Assembly: GCF_035181385.1 (NCBI RefSeq)
Contig: NZ_JAXCJK010000003.1
Span: 1-64,000, forward strand
Length of the DNA stretch: 64,000 bases
Origin: Moraxella sp035181385
GTDB lineage: Bacteria > Pseudomonadota > Gammaproteobacteria > Pseudomonadales > Moraxellaceae
Reading direction: 5' to 3'
The notes below the pieces were generated by a model that saw nothing but the letters and a program-made list of their open reading frames with translations, did no database searches and was not told the origin of the DNA. Position 1 is the stretch's first letter. Each line of letters starts with the position of its first letter. A program made the position numbers and the translations under genes. Shown piece after piece: positions 59,629-64,000 of the stretch.

Positions 59629-60729
59629 TTAGTGCTCTGATATGGCCATTTTGAGTTGCTCGTTATGCTTGTGCTGTTCAATCTTTATTTGCTGTTCAAA
59701 AGAAAATAATGCGTCCTCTAAAACTTGTGCTACCAAATCTTTTAAGATGGGTTGGTTAATATCAATATTGGCGATGCCGTGGGCGATTTGAACCATCAAT
59801 GCGTCTATTGTCTGCTCGTCAAATAAGTGCGTACCAACCGATGTAGTAACATTTTTACCGATGCTTTTACCGATATTTGTGATTTGATTTTCAATCAGCG
59901 AGCCTGCCACAGGGATAAGTTTTAAATATTTGTGCAACTCTGGTGTATCAATGAGTGCTCGCTCTACTGCAAGACCAATATCATTTGGTAGTTGTTTGTT
60001 GATTTCATCATTAAAGGCAGCTTGCAATTTTGGGCTTAGTTCATTGCGTAACAGCTCTAAGATGGCACGCTCTATGGCATCACGATTGTTGTTGATGGCA
60101 TTTTCAATGAGTGCGTCATGCATTTTTAAGCGTTTGATTTGTTCACGAAAATTATTGATTGCCGTCAAGATGACACGGTCAGAAAGTCCTTCTATCAGCA
60201 TATTATAATAAAATTTACCTGAGTCAATCCATCGATTTGGGACAATGTTAATGCCGACTTTATGCAGGCGTCTGATGATTATGCCAGCACGCAGCAACCT
60301 TAATGCACGCAAGGCAGGAAAACACGCCAAGGACTCGTACCAATGTACAAATGGAAAAAAGAACCAACGATGATAATGGTGATTGGCAATCGCAAACACC
60401 CAACGCAAAGCCAGCTCTGCCACCCAAAAGGCTGTAAAAATACCACCAATTGCCGTGATGATTTCATGATATTGTGTTTTATAAATCATCAGTACACCAC
60501 CAACATTAAGCCATCTGGCAATATATTCGCTTAGCGTGCTCATAAGAATGCCATCTGTAAAAATCAGCATTAAATCCACCACAAGCAGTCCTAACATGAT
60601 GATATCATAAGTGATTTTTAGGCGGTTTGGCTTATCCTCATGCTTGTTGCCAAATAAGGGTATGACATTATTAGGTGTTGTTTTAAATTGAGTGGTGTTA
60701 AGACTTTCTAACTTGGGTGTTTGTCGCAT
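59629..60729 (-). CDS. Voltage-sensor-like membrane protein with long soluble helical tail
   Basis: 366 residues, not a family I can name. Four hydrophobic segments lie in the first 160 residues: S1-like ~40-60 (D52), S2-like ~90-113 (E105, R109 in FWVAELALRWVF), S3-like ~122-138 (E132 in HWYESLAC) and an S4-like segment with Arg every third residue (R141, R144, R147, then R153, R154, K157). No pore helix or selectivity-filter segment follows. Residues ~165-366 are soluble, helical, charged and Asn/Gln-rich. It resembles voltage-gated-channel-type S1-S4 domains only. The ATG at 60729 is preferred over a TTG at 60741. Confidence 0.7.
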   Translation of the reverse strand: MRQTPKLESLNTTQFKTTPNNVIPLFGNKHEDKPNRLKITYDIIMLGLLVVDLMLIFTDGILMSTLSEYIARWLNVGGVLMIYKTQYHEIITAIGGIFTAFWVAELALRWVFAIANHHYHRWFFFPFVHWYESLACFPALRALRLLRAGIIIRRLHKVGINIVPNRWIDSGKFYYNMLIEGLSDRVILTAINNFREQIKRLKMHDALIENAINNNRDAIERAILELLRNELSPKLQAAFNDEINKQLPNDIGLAVERALIDTPELHKYLKLIPVAGSLIENQITNIGKSIGKNVTTSVGTHLFDEQTIDALMVQIAHGIANIDINQPILKDLVAQVLEDALFSFEQQIKIEQHKHNEQLKMAISEH

Positions 60730-60822
60730 GAATATCACCAAAATGACTTTTTAATGTGCAAATGATCTCGATTGTATGAATCAATGCTATGCAAATAATG
60801 AAGCTTATCGAATCAAAGAATG

Positions 60823-61782
60823 CTAAGCCTGCTGATTAAAATCATTGAGCATCTTGTCAATGCGTGCATCTTTGGCTTGCCACACCTCATCTAGCCAGGC
60901 AAAAAACTGGTTTTGCACCTTGCTGTCATGAGTATATTCACCATTTTTTAGTGCATCAAACAAATCATCTGTCATCTTTAAATGGCGAATGTCCACGCCC
61001 AGTTGTGTCAGTCTGCCTTGCCAAAGGTCGCTGTATTGGGGTGCTCCATTGGGATAGACAAGCGTCATGTCAAGAATGCCGTCAATTTTGTCGCCAAGAC
61101 TGTTGATGGCCAGTGCCAGTCCACCTGCCTTTGGTTTTAGCAGGTGCTTATAAGGTGAGTTTTGCTTGGCGTGCTTGGTGGGGGTTAGGCGTGTTCCTTC
61201 TAGATAATTAAGCAGTACAAAGGGTTTGTTGGCAAGTAACTGGCAAGCTCGTCGTGCTTCTTCAATGTCTCGGTTGGCAAGCTCTGGATTTTTTTGGATT
61301 TGTTCCTTGCTGTGGCGTTTCATCATTGGAAAATCCAAAAAATAAAAGGTTTGTCCCACAACAGGAATGTATATCAGCTCATGTTTGGTAAAAAAGCGTG
61401 TGATTGGTAAAATTCCTTCACTGACATATTGAATCACACTTGTATCCACCCAAGACTGATGATTGCAGATGAGCAAATATTTACCATCTGGTTTTAGATC
61501 ATCGGGCATATTGATCCGCCAGTCTTTGGTGGGTAAAACCTTATCAATCATAAAATTATTGGAGCGAATCCAGTAATCTGCCATGCTGATGATGGCGTCG
61601 TCAGCCATCTTGGATTTGCCAAAAATCTTGGCAAGCCCTGCGACATAAAGCGGTACAGACAAGCCAAAGCTATTTGCTGCAATGCTACCTGCACCGACAG
61701 CAAAGGAAACTTTTTGGGCAATGGCAGGCGACTTATCGTGTAATTTTTGAAAAAAAGGTAGGGTTTTTCTTGGTGTTTTCAT
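60823..61782 (-). CDS. 1-acyl-sn-glycerol-3-phosphate acyltransferase-like protein (YihG type)
   Basis: Membrane-associated acyltransferase of the PlsC superfamily. The catalytic motif NHQSWVDTS (NHxxxxD) is near residue 106, and the substrate motif YLEGTRLTPTKH follows. N-terminal hydrophobic segments (AVGAGSIAANSFGLSVPLYV) suggest membrane anchoring. At 319 residues it is longer than PlsC (~245) and close to E. coli YihG (310). It probably tunes phospholipid acyl composition. Divergent from the OmpA-like lipoprotein gene. Confidence 0.88.
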   Translation of the reverse strand: MKTPRKTLPFFQKLHDKSPAIAQKVSFAVGAGSIAANSFGLSVPLYVAGLAKIFGKSKMADDAIISMADYWIRSNNFMIDKVLPTKDWRINMPDDLKPDGKYLLICNHQSWVDTSVIQYVSEGILPITRFFTKHELIYIPVVGQTFYFLDFPMMKRHSKEQIQKNPELANRDIEEARRACQLLANKPFVLLNYLEGTRLTPTKHAKQNSPYKHLLKPKAGGLALAINSLGDKIDGILDMTLVYPNGAPQYSDLWQGRLTQLGVDIRHLKMTDDLFDALKNGEYTHDSKVQNQFFAWLDEVWQAKDARIDKMLNDFNQQA

Positions 61783-61937
61783 CGTGGTTATGTCCTGATT
61801 GGCTGGTTTTGTGCTTAAGATTTGTTTGCGTTGTTAAGATGGGTTTGGATTGCTTGGCCATACGGGTGTGGCAAATAATAAGCAAATAAATAGTAAAATG
61901 TGCAAAATTAGTATACAAGTACAAACTGGTTTTTTTA

Positions 61938-61975
61938 TTTTACCAAATTTTCATATAAAAAATTGGTAAATTTTT
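61938..61975. terminator. Terminator-like AT-rich hairpin in the 61783-62169 gap
   Basis: TTTACCAAATTTT (61938-61950) pairs with AAAATTGGTAAA (61959-61970) with one bulged A, followed by TTTTTG on the plus strand. It lies between two divergent genes, where no transcript is known to end. The rest of this gap is AT-rich; a 23-codon frame at 62056-62127 has no ribosome site and is not called. Confidence 0.45.
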
Positions 61976-62169
61976 GTCAAAACTTTACCTGCGATTGATT
62001 TAATTTTTAGTATTGAATAAATATTTAATAATTTGGTATGAGCAAGACAGTACATATGGGATACACACTGACAACAGACGAAAACTTATTTTTGGTTCAT
62101 AATAATCAAGTTCGACCCATTGAATGAAAATTCAAGTTGATATAAATTTTAAGAATTTTAGGAGTGTGT

Positions 62170-62814
62170 ATGAATAAGATGAAATCGTTGGCGATAATTG
62201 CATTGACATCTGGCATGGTGATCACTGGGTGTACCAGCACTGGTGGCATACAGACAAATGATTCGGCCAGTAGAGTGGGTTTGGGTGCATTGGCAGGGGC
62301 GTTAGCGGGTGTGGCCATCTCTCAGGCTACAGGAGGGGAGCAGACTGGGCGTGACGCCGCCATCGGTGCGGTGTTGGGTATGGGTGTGGCTACATACATG
62401 AGCAATCAAGAGGCTAAGCTAAAACAGCAAACCGCTGGCACGGGCATCAAGGTCGCTCTTGATCCTAAAACTAACAATATCAATCTTGCCATTCCAGAGG
62501 CGATTACTTTTAATGTTGGTCAATACAACATCAAGCCAAGTTCTTATCATGTCTTAAATCAGGTGGCTGATACTCTCAATGAATATCACCAGACCCATGT
62601 TCTGGTCAATGGCTATGCTTCGGTGGAAGGAGATGAATACGCCAACAAAATCTTGTCCCAAGACCGTGCTGCTGCTGTCGCTACATATTTATCATCACAA
62701 GGCGTAAGCAATGCACGCATTAGCATCATAGGTCATGGCGAGACCACAAAATTTGGTTCAAGATATGAGCCAAACCGCCGTGTTGAGCTGACCATCATTG
62801 CACCAAAAATGTGA
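62170..62814 (+). CDS. OmpA-family lipoprotein with glycine-zipper segment (YiaD-like)
   Basis: The ATG at 62170 follows TTAGGAG at good spacing and gives 214 residues. The lipobox VITGC (Cys ~20) indicates an outer-membrane lipoprotein. A glycine-zipper segment (GLGALAGALAGVAISQATGG...AAIGAVLGMGVATYMS) precedes a C-terminal OmpA peptidoglycan-binding domain with NQVADTLNEYHQTHVLVNGY and YEPNRRVELTI. This is the YiaD/Pal-like plan of proteins that tether the outer membrane to peptidoglycan. Confidence 0.9.
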   Translation: MNKMKSLAIIALTSGMVITGCTSTGGIQTNDSASRVGLGALAGALAGVAISQATGGEQTGRDAAIGAVLGMGVATYMSNQEAKLKQQTAGTGIKVALDPKTNNINLAIPEAITFNVGQYNIKPSSYHVLNQVADTLNEYHQTHVLVNGYASVEGDEYANKILSQDRAAAVATYLSSQGVSNARISIIGHGETTKFGSRYEPNRRVELTIIAPKM

Positions 62815-62946
62815 ACCGATGACCGTCTTTTCGGTTTTAGCCATTGGTTTTGTGCAAAAAATAAGAAATAAAATAAACAAAATGAGCTGGAATATTCTGG
62901 CCTTTTTGTTCATAAATTTTTATTCATAAATGAACTCAATAATTTT

Positions 62947-62955
62947 TGGTATAAT
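62947..62955 (+). promoter_or_regulatory. Extended -10 promoter of the YgjP-like metallopeptidase
   Basis: TGGTATAAT predicts transcription start near 62962, only about 21 nt before the ATG. No ribosome site is visible in this short leader. Confidence 0.55.
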
Positions 62956-62982
62956 TGCTTTTTAAATTTTGCCAGTCCAATC

Positions 62983-63585
62983 ATGAATCTATCAGGGCTT
63001 TACCAAGCTTTTGCCAAAGCGGGCATTCGTTTAAGCATCACCAAAAAATGTGTAAAAAATATCAATTTTTGCATGAAGTTGGGTGAATGTCATGTCAGTG
63101 TACCAACTTTTGCAAGTGAAGAAGTCATTATTTTGGCTATTTACGCACGCCTGTCGTGGGCAAAGCAAGCGAATGAACGCTTGTGCCAAGTTCATGCTCA
63201 GCCACAAAGACGGCTGTTGACCTTATGGGGCGAACCCCATGATTTGCCCGATGATGACACTGAAGTTTTAAATATTTATAGACAGCATTTATCTGCAAAA
63301 ATTCCCATGTTACAAAGTAAATGGCAACCGATTGTTGGTCAATCTGCCCACACTGTCCGTTTGCGTAAGATGAAAACTCGTTGGGGAACTTGTCATTTGG
63401 GCGACAGGCGAATATGGCTGTCGGTATATTTGGCGGCTTATCCTTATGAATGCACAGAATATGTGTTTATGCATGAATTGTGTCACCTGATTCATGCCAA
63501 TCATGGTGCTGATTTTTGGTCAGAAGTCAAAAAAGCCATGCCAGATTATCAAAGATGGCATGGCTTATTAAAAGGGCGTGCTTAA
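62983..63585 (+). CDS. YgjP/WLM-like (DUF45) zinc metallopeptidase
   Basis: 200 residues. HELCH (H164, E165, H168) in VFMHELCHLIHANHGADFW is the zinc motif of gluzincin-like DUF45 proteins, and MKTRWGTCHLGDRRIWLS is the other family signature. The length is near that of E. coli YgjP (167) with a longer N-terminus. The biological role is poorly known. The gene has no evident Shine-Dalgarno and a very short predicted leader. Confidence 0.88.
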   Translation: MNLSGLYQAFAKAGIRLSITKKCVKNINFCMKLGECHVSVPTFASEEVIILAIYARLSWAKQANERLCQVHAQPQRRLLTLWGEPHDLPDDDTEVLNIYRQHLSAKIPMLQSKWQPIVGQSAHTVRLRKMKTRWGTCHLGDRRIWLSVYLAAYPYECTEYVFMHELCHLIHANHGADFWSEVKKAMPDYQRWHGLLKGRA

Positions 63586-63615
63586 ACTCAAAATAAGTTT
63601 TAAAAAAGTATTTTT

Positions 63616-64000
63616 TTAAAATGTGCCAACAGCACAGTAATCTTTTTGGGCGGCTGTCTTGCTGTCATTGGCCAGTGCATTACCAAAAATCTCGCTAAGT
63701 AATTGCACATCGTCTACGCGTGCATAGTTTAGGCGAGTAATAAAGGCAAGCCTGCGATGCGGGCCGCTTTCGGCAAGCGGTACAGCGGTGATGTCATGTG
63801 TGCCAACAAGCTGGTCAAGTGCCATTTTTGGAACAAGTGTCGTTCCCATGCCAGCAAGTGCCATTTGAATGATGGTGTTAAGACTGGCGTCAGAAAAGCC
63901 TGATTTTATCTCATTTTTATTCATTTGACATACCGACAGTACCTGCTCAGTCAAGCAATGCCCCTCGCCAAGTAAAAGTAAATTACTTTTGGAAAGCTCA
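63616..64000 (-). CDS. oxyR: Hydrogen-peroxide-sensing LysR-type regulator OxyR, C-terminal part
   Basis: The gene runs off the window end; about 128 codons of the C-terminal (sensor) domain are present. The redox segment reads LLLLGEGHCLTEQVLSVC, with two cysteines nine positions apart, as C199 and C208 in E. coli OxyR. It continues ASLNTIIQMALAGMGTTLVPKMAL, a typical OxyR/LysR effector-domain stretch. Open reading frame continues to base 64000, so the ATG at 63954 is internal. An AT-rich inverted repeat (about 63597-63621) at the stop may help termination. Confidence 0.9.
   Translation of the reverse strand, partial: ELSKSNLLLLGEGHCLTEQVLSVCQMNKNEIKSGFSDASLNTIIQMALAGMGTTLVPKMALDQLVGTHDITAVPLAESGPHRRLAFITRLNYARVDDVQLLSEIFGNALANDSKTAAQKDYCAVGTF

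Noticed and set aside
62056..62127. 23-codon ATG frame before the OmpA-like lipoprotein gene
   Set aside because: No Shine-Dalgarno and no promoter clearly upstream; too short to support alone.
1..64000. CRISPR arrays, insertion sequences, prophage or tRNA genes
   Set aside because: No regularly spaced repeats, transposase or integrase genes, or cloverleaf sequences were recognised on reading both strands.

Overview
The window looks like core chromosome of a Moraxella-type gammaproteobacterium (Moraxellaceae). The base composition is AT-leaning. The OmpA/OprF-type porin at 7078-8304 matches, from memory, the plan and much of the wording of Moraxella catarrhalis outer membrane protein CD. The gene blocks (lepA-lepB-rnc-era-recO-pdxJ, relA-mutM, minCDE, metNIQ, betBA/betT) are gammaproteobacterial. 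Species assignment is inference; no database search was possible. I see no insertion sequence, prophage, CRISPR array or tRNA gene.

Layout. 1-121: 3' end of a 5S rRNA with its terminator. 213-6790: translation, secretion, RNA-processing and repair block lepA, lepB, rnc, era, recO, pdxJ. 7078-8304: major OmpA-family porin. 8588-17507: typA, then relA-mutM on the minus strand, a DEAD-box helicase with a long structured leader, and rlmD. 17650-21820: tripartite tricarboxylate transporter operon tctCBA (minus) with a leader that looks like an attenuator, divergent from a TauE/SafE permease. 21962-36424: a DEDD exonuclease, cysM, a GacS/BarA-type hybrid kinase, purL, gltS, uvrA, ssb. 36558-40101: an ATP-grasp glutathionylspermidine-synthase-like gene with a partner lipoprotein, then ccmCDE. 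40263-45869: glycine betaine synthesis from choline (betB, betA) and divergent betT. 46022-49391: SH3-domain protein and the methionine ABC importer metNIQ. 49566-57344: hydroxyacid dehydrogenase, rapA, a CHMI-type tautomerase, comM, gph and a small beta-barrel outer membrane protein. 57408-59509: minCDE. 59629-63585: a voltage-sensor-like membrane protein, an acyltransferase, an OmpA-like lipoprotein and a YgjP-type metallopeptidase. 63616-64000: C-terminal part of oxyR.

Most genes are housekeeping. The less ordinary material lies in leaders and gaps: a putative translated attenuator with a 32-codon ORF before tctC; a leader with competing stems before the DEAD-box helicase; a 27-nt hairpin before typA; tandem repeats in the bet and small-OMP promoter regions; a triple TTGATCAA-like array upstream of metN; and a minC-minD gap with its own promoter. 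Among proteins, the 59629-60729 product stands out: it has an S1-S4 voltage-sensor-like domain, no visible pore, and a long soluble helical tail. Many predicted promoters use an extended -10 element (TGnTAnAAT), which recurs as TGCTACAAT.
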